Source: Mesorhizobium sp. Pch-S
Lineage (GTDB): Bacteria; Pseudomonadota; Alphaproteobacteria; Rhizobiales; Rhizobiaceae
Assembly (NCBI RefSeq): GCF_004136315.1
Contig: NZ_CP029562.1
Location: 434,001-498,000 of the forward strand
Direction: 5' to 3'
Length of the DNA: 64,000 nucleotides
Shown: positions 11,230 through 23,122 of the stretch, piece by piece
Layout of the letters: every line of letters starts with the position of its first letter
Position numbering within the stretch: the stretch's first letter is position 1
Program-made: the position numbers and the translations under genes
Notes under the pieces: model-generated
What the model was told of the DNA's origin: nothing
The model's input: only the letters and a program-made list of their open reading frames with translations
The model's database searches: none

Positions 11230-12621
11230 TCAGATAGGCTCGGCGTACAGACTGTTGAAGCCCGGCCGCGTGATTCGCACCTCGATAATGTCACCGATTT
11301 CGCCGACCTTTTCATCAACAATCACTGGCTGCAGCCACGGTGACCGCCCGACCTTCTGACCGGCCTGACGGCCGGGCTTCTCGATCAGCGTCGTCATGGT
11401 GCGCCCGACCATCGAAGCGGTGAAAGCCTGCTGCTGTTCGACCAGCAGCGCCTGCAGCACATGCAGGCGTTCGTCCTTCAACGGTTCCGGTACGTGACCT
11501 TCCATTTCGGCCCCCGGCGTGCCGGGGCGCGGCGAATATTTGAATGAGAAGGCGGACGCATAGCCCACTTCCCGCACCAGCCGCATCGTGTCTTCGAAAT
11601 CGGCATCCGTCTCACCGGGAAAACCGACGATGAAATCGCCCGACATCGCAATGTCTGAACGCGCGGCGCGGACGCGGTCGATCAGCCGCAGATAGTCCTC
11701 CGCCTTATGGCGACGGTTCATCGCCTTGAGGATGCGATCCGAACCCGACTGTACCGGCAGGTGCAGATAGGGCATCAGGGTCGGCAGGTCGCGATGCGCG
11801 GCGATCAGTTCGTCATCCATGTCGCGCGGGTGGCTGGTGGTGTAGCGCAGTCGGGCGATGCCGGGAATTTCGGCCAGGCGATAGAGCAGCCGCCCCAGTC
11901 CCCATTCGGCGCCATCCGGCCCTGCCCCGTGCCAGGCATTGACGTTCTGGCCAAGCAGCGTCACTTCGCGCACGCCGGCCTCGGCCAGCCGTTCAGCCTC
12001 GGCGATGATCTGGGCGACAGACCGCGACACTTCCGAGCCGCGGGTATAAGGCACGACACAGAAGGTGCAGAATTTGTCGCAACCTTCCTGCACGGTAAGG
12101 AAAGCCGCGACGCCACGCTTGGCGACCTGCGCGCGTTTCGGCTGCGGCAGGTGTTCGAACTTGTCCTCGAGCGCATATTCGGTTTCGACCACCTTACCGC
12201 CGCCACGGACACGCGCCAGCACGTCCGGCAGTCGGTGATAGGTCTGCGGGCCAATGACCAGATCGACGGCCGGAGCGCGACGGATGATCTCGCGGCCCTC
12301 GGCCTGGGCGACACAGCCGGCAACGCCAATCAGCATCTCCCGGCCCGCGGCTGCCTTCTCGTTCTTCAGTTCGCGGATACGCCCGAGCTCCGAGTAAACC
12401 TTCTCGGCAGCCCTCTCGCGGATGTGGCAGGTGTTGAGCAACACCAGGTCGGCATCTTCGATGACGCTGGTTTCGGCATAACCATCGGCCGCGAGCGCAT
12501 CGGTCATGCGCTGCGAGTCATAGACGTTCATCTGGCAGCCATAGGTCTTGACGAAGACCTTCTTCGACTGAGGCGTGTCGACACCCTTTTCAGGGTCCGG
12601 TGAAAGCGTTTCCAGTTCCAT
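11230..12621 (-). CDS. miaB: tRNA-2-methylthio-N6-dimethylallyladenosine synthase
   Basis: Radical-SAM methylthiotransferase of 463 aa that thiomethylates i6A37 of tRNAs. The N-terminal UPF0004 domain supplies cluster cysteines ([24 protein letters not shown]). The radical SAM motif [17 protein letters not shown] (CxxxCxxC) follows at about residue 168, then a TRAM domain at the C-terminus. In operon order between the acyltransferase gene and phoH, as in other Rhizobiales. Confidence 0.95.
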   Translation of the reverse strand: MELETLSPDPEKGVDTPQSKKVFVKTYGCQMNVYDSQRMTDALAADGYAETSVIEDADLVLLNTCHIRERAAEKVYSELGRIRELKNEKAAAGREMLIGVAGCVAQAEGREIIRRAPAVDLVIGPQTYHRLPDVLARVRGGGKVVETEYALEDKFEHLPQPKRAQVAKRGVAAFLTVQEGCDKFCTFCVVPYTRGSEVSRSVAQIIAEAERLAEAGVREVTLLGQNVNAWHGAGPDGAEWGLGRLLYRLAEIPGIARLRYTTSHPRDMDDELIAAHRDLPTLMPYLHLPVQSGSDRILKAMNRRHKAEDYLRLIDRVRAARSDIAMSGDFIVGFPGETDADFEDTMRLVREVGYASAFSFKYSPRPGTPGAEMEGHVPEPLKDERLHVLQALLVEQQQAFTASMVGRTMTTLIEKPGRQAGQKVGRSPWLQPVIVDEKVGEIGDIIEVRITRPGFNSLYAEPI

Positions 12622-12678
12622 GCGGCGGCTTCTAACGCTTTTTCATCCTGAAAAACAGCCGTTTCCAGCGAGGACCGC

Positions 12679-13476
12679 TTACTTCGCAGGTTCGCTCAGC
12701 GCTGCCTGCATCATCTCACGCACACGCGCTTCGACGACACGCGCCGTCTCCTTGCGGTTGGATCGCCCGGAGAAGGCCACCGGCTCGCCGAAATGCACCT
12801 CGACATCAAGGCCGCCCTCGGCAAGCAAGGTCATGAGATGCGGGCCCAGATCCTGGTCGCCGATCCAGGATGCAACCGGTCGCCAGCGCCTGCCGAGCGG
12901 CACGCCATGCAGGCGGGTGTAGGCGATCGCCACCGGCTGGATGAACACCTCGTCGGCCGCTCCCTCGGCGATCGCCATGGAGGCAGCGCCAAACAGCGTG
13001 GTCTTGAACGGCAGCACCATATTGCCGTCGCCGGTGGTGCCTTCCGCGAACAGCACCATGGCGTCACCCTTGGCCAGCCGGGCCCCGATCTCGTTGGCCT
13101 GGTCGCCGGAGGTGCGCTTGCGCTCGCGTTCGATGAAGACGGTGCGCTGCAGCTTCGACAGCTTCCCGATCGCCGGCCAGTTCACCATATCGGCGCGGGC
13201 AATGAACTTCACATCGACCAGCGAGCCGAGGACGAGAATGTCGGTCCACGAGATATGGTTCGAGGCAACCAGCAGCGGCCGCTGGTTGGACAAAGTGCCG
13301 TGGACGTGGACGCGAAGGCCGAGGGCGCGCGCCATGGCGCGGTGCCAGACCTTCAGGATGACGGTTTCCGGCCACCATCCTGTCTTCATCGAGATGAGCT
13401 GCAGCGGCACCAGCACAACGGTTGCCAGAACGACATAAACGAAGGCCAGAACTGTTCTGATTTTTCCGACCATCAT
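12679..13476 (-). CDS. PlsC-type 1-acyl-glycerol-3-phosphate acyltransferase
   Basis: A 265-aa membrane-associated acyltransferase. N-terminal hydrophobic helix (about 5-30), then the HX4D active-site block SNHISWTD, the FIERERKR region and FAEGTTGDG (block III). It transfers acyl groups to lysophospholipid-type acceptors; in rhizobia some members of this family (OlsA) instead acylate lyso-ornithine lipid, and the sequence alone does not settle this. Starts with two consecutive ATGs; the second (13473) has the better spacing to GGAG. Confidence 0.87.
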   Translation of the reverse strand: MMVGKIRTVLAFVYVVLATVVLVPLQLISMKTGWWPETVILKVWHRAMARALGLRVHVHGTLSNQRPLLVASNHISWTDILVLGSLVDVKFIARADMVNWPAIGKLSKLQRTVFIERERKRTSGDQANEIGARLAKGDAMVLFAEGTTGDGNMVLPFKTTLFGAASMAIAEGAADEVFIQPVAIAYTRLHGVPLGRRWRPVASWIGDQDLGPHLMTLLAEGGLDVEVHFGEPVAFSGRSNRKETARVVEARVREMMQAALSEPAK

Positions 13477-13499
13477 GTCTCCGATACAGTCTACAGGCG

Positions 13500-13994
13500 C
13501 TAACGGAGATCGCGCCGCATGACAAGCGCGCCGGTCGGACCATGTTCTGGAGAACGATAATAGTTCGGCCGCTTGCCGACCTCGCGGAAGCCAAGCCGAC
13601 GGTAGAGGGTCAGTGCCGCGACATTGGTCTCGTCGACCTCCAGGAACAGCGCCTCGGCGCGCTCGCCGTGCAGGCTGCGCAGCACCGCATCCATCAGCTG
13701 CCAGCCGAGCCCTTGCCTGCGATGGGTGCGGGCGACTGCAACCGTCAGGATTTCGCCCTCGCCCGCGGCAAGCCTCGCCAGCACAAAACCGACCGGCGGC
13801 TCGGCACCGTGGCCGACCTCACGGGCGGCGAAGCCGAAAACGGTGTCCTGGCCAAGCAGCGTGGCGAATTCGCCATCGGTCCATGGCCGCACGAAATCCT
13901 CGTGATGCAGCGACGAAACGGCAGCGGCATCCGCAATGGTCAACGGATCGAGCGCATATTCGCGACGCGGCGAAAAAAACGGAATGCGCATCAC
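13500..13994 (-). CDS. rimI: Ribosomal-protein-alanine N-acetyltransferase
   Basis: GNAT acetyltransferase of 164 aa. The acetyl-CoA loop VARTHRRQGLGWQLMDAVL and the following LEVDETNVAALTLYRRLGFREVGKRPNYYR are RimI hallmarks. It overlaps tsaB by 4 bp (13991-13994), the common tsaB-rimI arrangement. The predicted substrate is the N-terminus of ribosomal protein S18. Confidence 0.88.
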   Translation of the reverse strand: MMRIPFFSPRREYALDPLTIADAAAVSSLHHEDFVRPWTDGEFATLLGQDTVFGFAAREVGHGAEPPVGFVLARLAAGEGEILTVAVARTHRRQGLGWQLMDAVLRSLHGERAEALFLEVDETNVAALTLYRRLGFREVGKRPNYYRSPEHGPTGALVMRRDLR

Positions 13995-14665
13995 CCGGCC
14001 CTCGGCAAGACAAAACCGGCCTGCGGCTTGGCGTCGGCATCGCGCAGATAGACCGGCCTGGGCTTCTCACCCGGCCCCTTTGCCGCCGCCAAGCGCGCAT
14101 AGGTGGCGATGTCGGCGGTGGCGACAAGCGGACCAAAATCGAACCCGCCGCCGGCAGCCGCAGCAACTACCTCGGCAGCCGTACCGGCAAGCACCGCTGC
14201 ATTCTCCCGCGCCATCGCGGAAGCTTCCTCCATAGTGGCGATGGCGGGGCCGTGACGCATGCCGCCATCCGCGCCAAACAACGCGGCATGGATTTCGCCA
14301 CGTCCACCGTCGAGCACGGCCAGCACCGAACGACCCGGAAAGGCTGACGCGGCTTCCGCGGCCAGCGCTTCCAGCGTGGTGACGCCGATCGCGGGAATCT
14401 TCAATGCCAGTGCCAAGCCACGCGCCGTGGAAACACCGACACGAATACCGGTGAACGAACCGGGCCCCGTCGAGATGGCGATGGAGGCGAGATCGGCGAA
14501 GGGGATGCCCGCTTCGGCCAGCGCCTTGTCGATGACCGCCAGCAGATGTTCGGCATGGCCCTTGCCGAGGTCGAGGACATGCCGGCCCGCAATCTGGCCC
14601 GTCGCCGTGTCGTAGACGCAGGCGGCGCACAGGTTGGCGGAGCAATCGATGGCGAGCAGTTTCAT
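13991..14665 (-). CDS. tsaB: tRNA threonylcarbamoyladenosine biosynthesis protein TsaB
   Basis: ASKHA-fold protein of 224 aa, the partner of TsaD in t6A37 synthesis. It begins MKLLAIDCSANLCAACVYD and carries the diagnostic STGPGSFTGIRVGVSTARGLA block near residues 68-88. Full length and first gene of the run of minus-strand genes, so the promoter is probably in the repeat-bearing gap 14666-15027. rimI is translationally coupled downstream. Confidence 0.93.
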   Translation of the reverse strand: MKLLAIDCSANLCAACVYDTATGQIAGRHVLDLGKGHAEHLLAVIDKALAEAGIPFADLASIAISTGPGSFTGIRVGVSTARGLALALKIPAIGVTTLEALAAEAASAFPGRSVLAVLDGGRGEIHAALFGADGGMRHGPAIATMEEASAMARENAAVLAGTAAEVVAAAAGGGFDFGPLVATADIATYARLAAAKGPGEKPRPVYLRDADAKPQAGFVLPRAG

Positions 14666-14741
14666 GTCCGCCTCGCGTAACCGATCGCCGCGCCGGCTAC
14701 AAGCCGGCTTGATGTTGGAGCCACTCGGCCTGCCGAGGTCT

Positions 14742-14960
14742 GGTGCGTCCTTCGAGGCTCGCCCGCTCAGGGTTGCGCCTGCTGTTCAACAGCCTGCTGG
14801 CTCGCACCTCAGGATGAGGACCGCCGGGCATTGGCAACAAGTTCCGCAACGTCTCGAACCTTGAGTGCCGTTGCACAGCGGTCCTCATCCTGAGGTGCGA
14901 GCCAGCAAGACGCTCGAAAGTGAGCATGACATCTGGTAGGCGAGCCTCGAAGGACGCACC
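14742..14960. repeat. Nested long inverted repeat in the tsaB-glcB gap
   Basis: Two perfect inverted-repeat pairs are nested. The outer 21-nt arms are at 14742-14762 and 14940-14960 (GGTGCGTCCTTCGAGGCTCG type). The inner 30-nt arms are at 14795-14824 and 14878-14907 (core CTCAGGATGAGGACCGC). The core resembles the CTCATCCTGAGG repeats scattered in rhizobial genomes. The 362-bp gap 14666-15027 holds no gene that I can support, and no transposase is present. Confidence 0.85.
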
Positions 14961-15027
14961 TCCAGCGAAGCGATGGCGAAGCGCGGCGACCAGTGCCACC
15001 AAGCCGACCGCGACTCCTTATGATCGC

Positions 15028-17205
15028 TTAGGCGGCGCCTAGCTTGGCCTTCAGTTCGAGACGGCGCTTGTGCAGCACCGGTTCGGTGTAGCCGTTTGGT
15101 TGGTCACGACCCTTGAACACCAGGTCGCAGGCGGCGCGGAAGGCGATGGACTGGTCAAAATCCGGCGCCATCGGGCGATAGCTCGGATCACCGACATTCT
15201 GCGTGTCGACGATGACGGCCATGCGCTGCAGCGAATCCAGCACCTGGATGTGCGAGCAGATGTCGTGGTGCAGCCAGTTGGCGATGTGCTGCGAGGAGAT
15301 GCGCAACGTGGCGCGGTCTTCCATCAGGCCGACATCGTTGATGTCCGGCACCTTGGAACAGCCGACGCCCTGATCGATCCAGCGCACGACATAGCCGAGG
15401 ATGCCCTGCGCGTTGTTGTCGATCTCGCGCTGGATCTCGTCCGGTGTCCAATTCGGGCGCTTGACCACCGGCACGGTCAGGATGTCGTCGAGCTTGGCCT
15501 TCGGCCGGCTCTTCAGGCCTTCCTGCACGGCGTGCACGTCGACCTTGTGATAATGCGTGGCATGCAGCGTCGCCGCTGTCGGCGACGGTACCCAGGCGGT
15601 GTTGGCGCCGGCCTTGGGGTGAGCGATCTTCTGTTCCAGCATCGCCGCCATCAGGTCGGGCATCGCCCACATGCCCTTGCCGATCTGGGCATGGCCGGCG
15701 AGGCCGCATTCCAGACCCGTGTCGACGTTCCAGTTCTCGTAAGCCGATATCCAGGCCGCCTGCTTCATGTCGCCCTTGCGCAGCATGGCGCCGGCTTCCA
15801 TGGAGGTATGTATTTCATCACCGGTGCGATCGAGGAAGCCGGTGTTGATGAACACCACGCGCTCTTTCGCGGCGCGAATGCACTCCTTGAGGTTGACGGT
15901 GGTGCGCCGTTCCTCGTCCATGATGCCCATCTTGATGGTGTTGGGCTTCATGCCGATCAGATTTTCGACGCGGTCGAAGATCTCTACGGCGAAGGCGACT
16001 TCCTCCGGCCCGTGCATCTTCGGCTTGACGACATAGAGCGAGCCTTCGCGCGAATTGGCGCGGCGGCCGTTCTCGCCGACATCGTGCAGTGCGATCAGTG
16101 CGGTGATCGCGGCATCCATGATGCCTTCCGGCACTTCCGTGCCATCCGAAAGCAGGATGGCCGGATTGGTCATCAGGTGGCCGACATTGCGCACCAGCAT
16201 CAGCGAGCGGCACTTGAGCGGAAAGGTCGAACCGTCCGGCGCGGTGTAGTCGAGATCGGGATTGAGCTTGCGGGTGAAGGTCTTGCCGCCCTTGCTCACC
16301 TCTTCGGCAAGGTCGCCCTTCATGAGACCCAGCCAATTGCGGTAGACGACGACCTTGTCCTCGGCATCGACGGCCGCGACAGAATCCTCGCAGTCCATGA
16401 TGGTGGTAAGCGCCGATTCCAGCCAGACGTCGGAGATATGGGCGGCATCGTTCTTGCCGATGGTCGAGCTGGAATCGATCAGCACCTCGATGTGCAGGCC
16501 GTTGTTGGCCAGCAGGAACTGGTTCGGGCTGGCCGCCTCGCCGAGATAACCGGCGAACTGTTCCGGCCGCTTCAGGCCGGTTGTGCGGCCGCCGTTGAGC
16601 GATATACGCAACGCGCCGCCGGTCACCGTGAAGGAGCGCGCATCCTGCCAGGCAGCGCCGTCGAGCGGTGCCGCCTCGTTGAGAAAATCACGCGCCCAGG
16701 CAATGACCTTCTCGCCGCGTTTCGGGTTGTAGTGCTTGCTCTTCTCGGCGCCGTCGGTCTCAGGGATGGCGTCGGTGCCGTAGAGCGCGTCATAGAGCGA
16801 ACCCCAGCGCGCGTTGGCGGCATTCAGCGCGTAACGCGCGTTCATTACCGGCACGACCAGCTGCGGACCGGCCACGACCGCGATCTCCGGGTCGACATTG
16901 TCGGTGGAAACGCTGAAGGCCGGACCTTCCGGCAACAGATAGCCGATCTCTTTCAGGAAATCCTTGTAGACGGCGGTATCGACCGGCGCGCCGTTGTCGC
17001 GATACCAGCGGTCGATCTTCTCCTGGAAATCGTCGCGTTTCTTCAGCAGCGCGCGGTTTTTCGGCGCGAGATCATGCACCAGTTTGGAAAAGCCAGCCCA
17101 GAAATCGGCGGCGTTCACGCCGGTGCCGGCCACGGCTTCATTGCCAACGAAGTCATGCAGTTCGCGGGCGATCTGCAATCCGGCGATCTCGATCCGATCG
17201 GTCAT
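15028..17205 (-). CDS. glcB: Malate synthase G
   Basis: Glyoxylate-cycle enzyme of 725 aa condensing glyoxylate with acetyl-CoA. Visible are [46 protein letters not shown] and [19 protein letters not shown], plus MWAMPD and [14 protein letters not shown] towards the C-terminus. The ATG at 17203-17205 ([19 protein letters not shown]) is chosen because CTGGAGA lies in good spacing upstream, although the frame is open for 31 more codons. Monocistronic by appearance, with a terminator upstream separating it from the hydantoinase-type gene. In rhizobia glcB is tied to acetate or fatty-acid growth. Confidence 0.95.
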   Translation of the reverse strand: MTDRIEIAGLQIARELHDFVGNEAVAGTGVNAADFWAGFSKLVHDLAPKNRALLKKRDDFQEKIDRWYRDNGAPVDTAVYKDFLKEIGYLLPEGPAFSVSTDNVDPEIAVVAGPQLVVPVMNARYALNAANARWGSLYDALYGTDAIPETDGAEKSKHYNPKRGEKVIAWARDFLNEAAPLDGAAWQDARSFTVTGGALRISLNGGRTTGLKRPEQFAGYLGEAASPNQFLLANNGLHIEVLIDSSSTIGKNDAAHISDVWLESALTTIMDCEDSVAAVDAEDKVVVYRNWLGLMKGDLAEEVSKGGKTFTRKLNPDLDYTAPDGSTFPLKCRSLMLVRNVGHLMTNPAILLSDGTEVPEGIMDAAITALIALHDVGENGRRANSREGSLYVVKPKMHGPEEVAFAVEIFDRVENLIGMKPNTIKMGIMDEERRTTVNLKECIRAAKERVVFINTGFLDRTGDEIHTSMEAGAMLRKGDMKQAAWISAYENWNVDTGLECGLAGHAQIGKGMWAMPDLMAAMLEQKIAHPKAGANTAWVPSPTAATLHATHYHKVDVHAVQEGLKSRPKAKLDDILTVPVVKRPNWTPDEIQREIDNNAQGILGYVVRWIDQGVGCSKVPDINDVGLMEDRATLRISSQHIANWLHHDICSHIQVLDSLQRMAVIVDTQNVGDPSYRPMAPDFDQSIAFRAACDLVFKGRDQPNGYTEPVLHKRRLELKAKLGAA

Positions 17206-17298
17206 ATAGACAGTCTCCAGAAATGCCGCCCGGGAGCAAGGCGGCCAAGCAGGTTCCGCAAAAGTGTCCCACGGTTTTGCGGCGGGAACCTGCGGCAA

Positions 17299-17330
17299 AC
17301 AAAAAGCCGGACCAACCGTGCACGGTTGGT
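17299..17330 (-). terminator. Palindromic terminator after the hydantoinase-type gene
   Basis: A perfect 22-bp palindrome (17309-17330, GACCAACCGTG plus its complement) is followed on the minus strand by CGGCTTTTTGTTT. It would end minus-strand transcription before glcB. The rest of the 341-bp gap 17206-17546 has only a weak imperfect hairpin around 17470-17505 (CGTAC-loop-GTACG) of unknown meaning. Confidence 0.75.
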
Positions 17331-17546
17331 CAGGGATCGGCGGGCTTTGGCATGTCAGCGCCGCCTGGTCAATTCGTCGTCAGTCGCAAACCGGGTGTCG
17401 TTGCGGAACAATCGATTTAGGCTCCTGCGAAGCTGGATCGGTGAGTCAGATGTGGGATGCTTTCGAGAACCGGAGCGGAGCGTACGTTCAAGTACGTGAG
17501 CACCGGAAGCGCAGAAAGCGCCCGCAGATGGCCACCGAGACGGCTT

Positions 17547-19568
17547 TTAGGCAGCGATGCGCGGCCGACCGGCGGCGGTGGCCACGACATGCGCCTCGAT
17601 GAACATGCGCTGACCCTCGACCACGGAAGCGCGGATGTCGCGCGCGACATCGATCTCGGCGGTATCTGTACCGGCCTCACCAGCGCGGAGGGCGACAAGC
17701 TTGCGCACGTCGGCTTCCGCCTTGGCCATCGCATCGTCTTCCCTGGTGAAATCGCGCACGCCTTCACCGGAGGAGACGCGGAACAGCCCTTCCTTCGGCT
17801 GGCTGACACGCGCCTCCGCCGTCACCCGCACCTGGCCGACCACGGCACCCAGCGCATTGGCGACATCGGTATCGACCGGCACCACGCATTCGTTGCCGAC
17901 GAGTGGCGCAAGCGCCGCATAATGCAGCGGTGCCGAGGCGCCGAGGCCGATCACCGGGCGGTCGAGCGCCACCGTCAGGCGCGCAATGCCCGGATGCGCA
18001 TCGACCGCGCGCTGCACCAGCGCATGCGCCACGGTGGCAGCGCCATCCAAGCCGTCCTCGGCAAAGGCGGTCTCCAGGATGACTTCCGCCGAGAACCGGG
18101 TCAGCGCCAGCAGCACCCGCTCGGAGATCTCCTCCGGCGAAGCGGCAATCGGCTGGCCACGCCCATCCTTGCGGCGGGCGAACAGCTCGGCGCCAAGCCG
18201 GGCCGCCGCAGCGTCCCAATTGGCCTGTTTGCCCAGCGTGTGTGCCGCATCCGAGGGCGTGAAGCCGACGACGTGCACCAGCCCGCGTGCAACCAGCCGG
18301 TTCAGCGTCGCATTCTGTGCGTTGGAGGTGAGCAAGCGATCGATCGGCAGCGGCACGCCGCCGATCGCCTCATAGAGCTTGGCCTCCGGCGCACTCAAAC
18401 CGGCGGCCAGCCGTTCCGGTACGCCTGTGCGCACCGCAAAGCGTCCGTCCATGCGGCCAGGATTCGGTGCGCGCAGCTGCCGCTCCAGCTCGGTCATCAC
18501 CGCTTCGCCATGGGCAAGACCGGCCAGCGCCAGCGGCACGACGCGCCGCGGCCCAAGCTGGATCTTCGGTGACAGCCCGCCGTCTTCCAGCGTCACTTCC
18601 GAGTCGCCGCCGAGGCCGAAGGTGCGCATGGCGACGGCTTCGACCATGGTGCGGAAGCCGCCAACGGTGGCGCCTTCCGGGTCGAGGCGCGGGCGGCCCT
18701 TGTCGAGCACGGCGACGTCGGTCGTGGTGCCGCCAATGTCAGAGACGACGGCATCGTCCAGCCCGGTCATATGACGGGCACCGACCAGCGAAGCGGCAGG
18801 CCCCGAAAGAATGGTCTCGATCGGCCGCTGGCGCGCGAAATCAGCAGAAACGAGCGCGCCGTCGCCGCGCACCACCATCAGGGGAGCGTCGATGCCACGC
18901 TCGACCAGAAAACCTTCGGTTGCCGCGACCAACCGGTCGATCATGGCGATCAGCCGCGCATTGAGCAGCGTCGTCAGCGCGCGGCGCGGCCCGCCGAGCT
19001 TCGACGACAGTTCATGGCTGCAGGTGACCGGCAGGCTGGTGACGTCGCGGATCAGCTCGCGCGCGGCAAGCTCATGCGCAGGGTTGCGGGTGGCGAAATA
19101 GGCGCAGACGGCGAAACCGGAAACGGAGCGGCCAAGCTCAGGCAGCGCCGCTTGCAACTCGGAAAGGTCGAGGGCCGCGGCATTGCCATGCACGTCGTGC
19201 CCGCCCGGGCAGAAAAACACCGGATCGGTGCCGAGCGCCGCCTTCAGGCCGTCGCGCTCGAGGTCGGCCTGCCCGAAGCCGATCATGACCAGCGCGACAC
19301 GCCCGCCCTGCCCTTCCACCAGCGCATTGGTGGCAAGCGTGGTCGACATCGAGACCAGCTTGATCGAGGTTGGATTGGCGCCAGTCTGTTCCAGCACCTG
19401 CCCGACCGCGCCGGAAATGCCGACGGCAAGGTCATGCCGCGTCGTCAGCGACTTCGCCTTGGCGACCACGGTGCCATTTCCACCCGTGTCCGACCACAGC
19501 ACCGCATCGGTATAGGTGCCGCCGGTGTCGATACCGAGGAAAAGCGGAGCGGAAGAGGAAACAGTCAC
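17547..19568 (-). CDS. Hydantoinase/oxoprolinase family protein (HyuA-like)
   Basis: An ATP-dependent amidohydrolase-type protein of about 673 aa. The N-terminal actin-like fold is marked by FLGIDTGGTYTDAVLW. The MSTTLATNALVEG segment and the central SDIGGTTTDVAVLDKG phosphate loop are typical of the Hydant_A domain. No HyuB-type partner gene is next to it, so the substrate (hydantoin, oxoproline or another cyclic amide) cannot be named. GTG at 19566-19568 is used as the start; a TTG at 19578-19580 is an alternative and neither has a clear ribosome site. Confidence 0.85.
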   Translation of the reverse strand: MTVSSSAPLFLGIDTGGTYTDAVLWSDTGGNGTVVAKAKSLTTRHDLAVGISGAVGQVLEQTGANPTSIKLVSMSTTLATNALVEGQGGRVALVMIGFGQADLERDGLKAALGTDPVFFCPGGHDVHGNAAALDLSELQAALPELGRSVSGFAVCAYFATRNPAHELAARELIRDVTSLPVTCSHELSSKLGGPRRALTTLLNARLIAMIDRLVAATEGFLVERGIDAPLMVVRGDGALVSADFARQRPIETILSGPAASLVGARHMTGLDDAVVSDIGGTTTDVAVLDKGRPRLDPEGATVGGFRTMVEAVAMRTFGLGGDSEVTLEDGGLSPKIQLGPRRVVPLALAGLAHGEAVMTELERQLRAPNPGRMDGRFAVRTGVPERLAAGLSAPEAKLYEAIGGVPLPIDRLLTSNAQNATLNRLVARGLVHVVGFTPSDAAHTLGKQANWDAAAARLGAELFARRKDGRGQPIAASPEEISERVLLALTRFSAEVILETAFAEDGLDGAATVAHALVQRAVDAHPGIARLTVALDRPVIGLGASAPLHYAALAPLVGNECVVPVDTDVANALGAVVGQVRVTAEARVSQPKEGLFRVSSGEGVRDFTREDDAMAKAEADVRKLVALRAGEAGTDTAEIDVARDIRASVVEGQRMFIEAHVVATAAGRPRIAA

Positions 19569-19673
19569 GGCAAGGCCCAAAAAAGACAGAAGCTGCCCGG
19601 GCTTTAGACCATCGCGTCCAGTCGCGAAAGCCGCATAGGCTGGGCCAGAGGCTGGCTTGAGAACCGCAAGCGC

Positions 19674-19859
19674 CTAGGCTGGGCCGCGTTTCTGCTGCCC
19701 GGCTTCCTCCAGCTCCTGGCTGAGCGGCTTGATGGATGGATCGAGTGGCTCGGCGGCAGCCTCGGGCGCGGCAGTCCTGATCGGAGCCGGCGGCACTGGG
19801 CGGCCAGACGCGCAGGCGCACAACAAGACCAGCGGAATCAGGATGAAGGGACGAACCAT
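19674..19859 (-). CDS. Small predicted lipoprotein
   Basis: A 61-aa protein starting MVRPFILIPLVLLCACASG. A hydrophobic signal segment ends in a lipobox-like LCAC, so the mature protein would be lipidated at C16, a substrate for the Lnt encoded upstream in this window. The remainder is proline/alanine/glutamate-rich with no recognised domain. It lies between lepA and the hydantoinase-type gene on the same strand. Similar short alphaproteobacterial lipoproteins are common; function unknown. Confidence 0.6.
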   Translation of the reverse strand: MVRPFILIPLVLLCACASGRPVPPAPIRTAAPEAAAEPLDPSIKPLSQELEEAGQQKRGPA

Positions 19860-19964
19860 GGCCCAAGACTGTTAGCGCGGAAAACAGAAGTGGCGGAAGC
19901 TGGCGGCTCGGAATCTGCTGCTCCAGAGTCCGTCCGGCCCACCATCCGCCTCACCCCACCAGCG

Positions 19965-21773
<1,809 letters not shown>

Positions 21774-21920
21774 GGCGCGGCCTTTATCAGGGGCGGAATG
21801 CTCCGGCAAGCGGCGGGTTCGCTGGGGTTGCGCACATCCGTTAAATCTTTAGCGGTTGTGTTAGCCGGGCGTTGCAACAGCGCATGCTATCCGTCGTGGA
21901 TCGTTGCCCGGGATGCGCTC

Positions 21921-22961
21921 ATGCGAAAACGCTGCCTGAAATTCCTCATCTCTGAAGATGCCTCGCTCGTGCCGGCCTTTGCGCTGTCCGCGCTGCCGCT
22001 TTTTGCCGTGCTCGGCCTGTCAGTGGATTATACCTCCGGCGTGAACTCGAAGGCCGAAATGCAGAATGCGCTGGACGCGGCAACGCTGGCCATCACCACG
22101 CTGCCGACCGACACCACGCTCGCCAAACGGCAGGAAGCCCTGCAGGCCTTCTACGACGCCAACAGGGGCGACGGAACGGCGACGCTGAACAGCTTCACCG
22201 TCGATCTCGACGGCACGTCGCGCGCCCAGTCTTCGGCAAGCTACAACATGCCGACCAATTTCATGCGGCTCGCCACCATCAACACCGTCACGATCAACGT
22301 CAAGTCAGCCGCGACCAAGACGCCGGCGCTCGTCGAAGCGACCTTCAAGATCGACAAGGCTTCCGGCTACTGGAACAAGAAGATGACGCTGTTCGGCACT
22401 GCCTTCGGCCAGACGACGGAAAAGGCGTTGATGCTGATCGACTACAAGTACAATGGCGGCGGCGGCACCAAGGGCTATGGCACGACCGTGGTCTACACCC
22501 CCGACAACCTGGGCAAGCTCACAATCGTCCAACAGACGCAGACCTGTGTCACCAGCGCCTATAACAGCTGGAGCAATCCGCTGAAGCCGGGGGCTTTCGT
22601 GGATGGCGACAAGCAGGTGCTGTGCACCACGACGCCCGCCAACGGCACCGGTGCCGTGATCGACGTGAAGACGATGGAAAAACTCTATCTGCAGATGGAC
22701 GTGCCGTCCGGAAACCCGAAAGTCCTGAAATCGAACGACCCGGCCACCTCCAACCGGCTCTATCTGGACGGGGTGGAAGTCGAGACAGGCAAGACGGTCG
22801 ACATCTTCCGCGCCGTGCCTTGCGGCAACACGAGCTCCCAGGCCTGGGAAGACGGCGGCAATGCCGTGCCGGCGCCGGTCTCCAACGCCGACTTCTTCTA
22901 CACGGTGAGCGGCAAATGCGAATTCTCGCAGAAGCCTTCGACCACCGCCCTGACCCAATAG
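21921..22961 (+). CDS. TadG-like pilus-assembly / TadE-family protein
   Basis: A 346-aa secreted or membrane-anchored protein. The N-terminus has a basic stretch MRKRCLKFL followed by a hydrophobic segment SLVPAFALSALPLFAVLGLSVDYT, matching the TadE/TadG N-terminal helix, then SKAEMQNALDAATLAI. The rest looks like an extracytoplasmic domain with four cysteines towards the C-terminus. No tad/cpa cluster is nearby, so it is an orphan. Start is the ATG 13 codons before the hydrophobic helix; the open frame continues far upstream antisense to lepA but is not coding there. Confidence 0.75.
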   Translation: MRKRCLKFLISEDASLVPAFALSALPLFAVLGLSVDYTSGVNSKAEMQNALDAATLAITTLPTDTTLAKRQEALQAFYDANRGDGTATLNSFTVDLDGTSRAQSSASYNMPTNFMRLATINTVTINVKSAATKTPALVEATFKIDKASGYWNKKMTLFGTAFGQTTEKALMLIDYKYNGGGGTKGYGTTVVYTPDNLGKLTIVQQTQTCVTSAYNSWSNPLKPGAFVDGDKQVLCTTTPANGTGAVIDVKTMEKLYLQMDVPSGNPKVLKSNDPATSNRLYLDGVEVETGKTVDIFRAVPCGNTSSQAWEDGGNAVPAPVSNADFFYTVSGKCEFSQKPSTTALTQ

Positions 22962-22990
22962 CCTCCGCCCAGTTTACTCTCGACCTCTAG

Positions 22991-23026
22991 ACCCGCCCGG
23001 CCCTGCCCGTGGCGGGTTCTTTTTTG
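22991..23026 (+). terminator. Rho-independent terminator after the TadG-like gene
   Basis: ACCCGCC (22991-22997) pairs with GGCGGGT (23011-23017) and is followed by TCTTTTTTG. Located 30 bp after the stop codon. Confidence 0.75.
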
Positions 23027-23033
23027 CCCGCAA

Positions 23034-23051
23034 GATCACGAAGCGGTGATC
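23034..23051. repeat. Short inverted repeat upstream of the DUF1223 gene
   Basis: GATCAC-GAAGCG-GTGATC, 6-bp arms with a 6-bp centre, 72 bp before the DUF1223 start. Could be an operator; no cognate regulator is apparent. Confidence 0.35.
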
Positions 23052-23122
23052 GGCGTAACATGCGGCAGCGTCGCAGCGAATGCCCCGATGAGGTCGCCGA
23101 CGGCCGCAAGACGGAGCAAACG

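Noticed and set aside
14742..14960. Insertion sequence remnant
   Set aside because: No transposase fragment and no target duplication seen; the region is only nested inverted repeats.
15070..17499. 809-codon plus-strand open frame
   Set aside because: Exactly antisense to glcB and without recognisable motifs.
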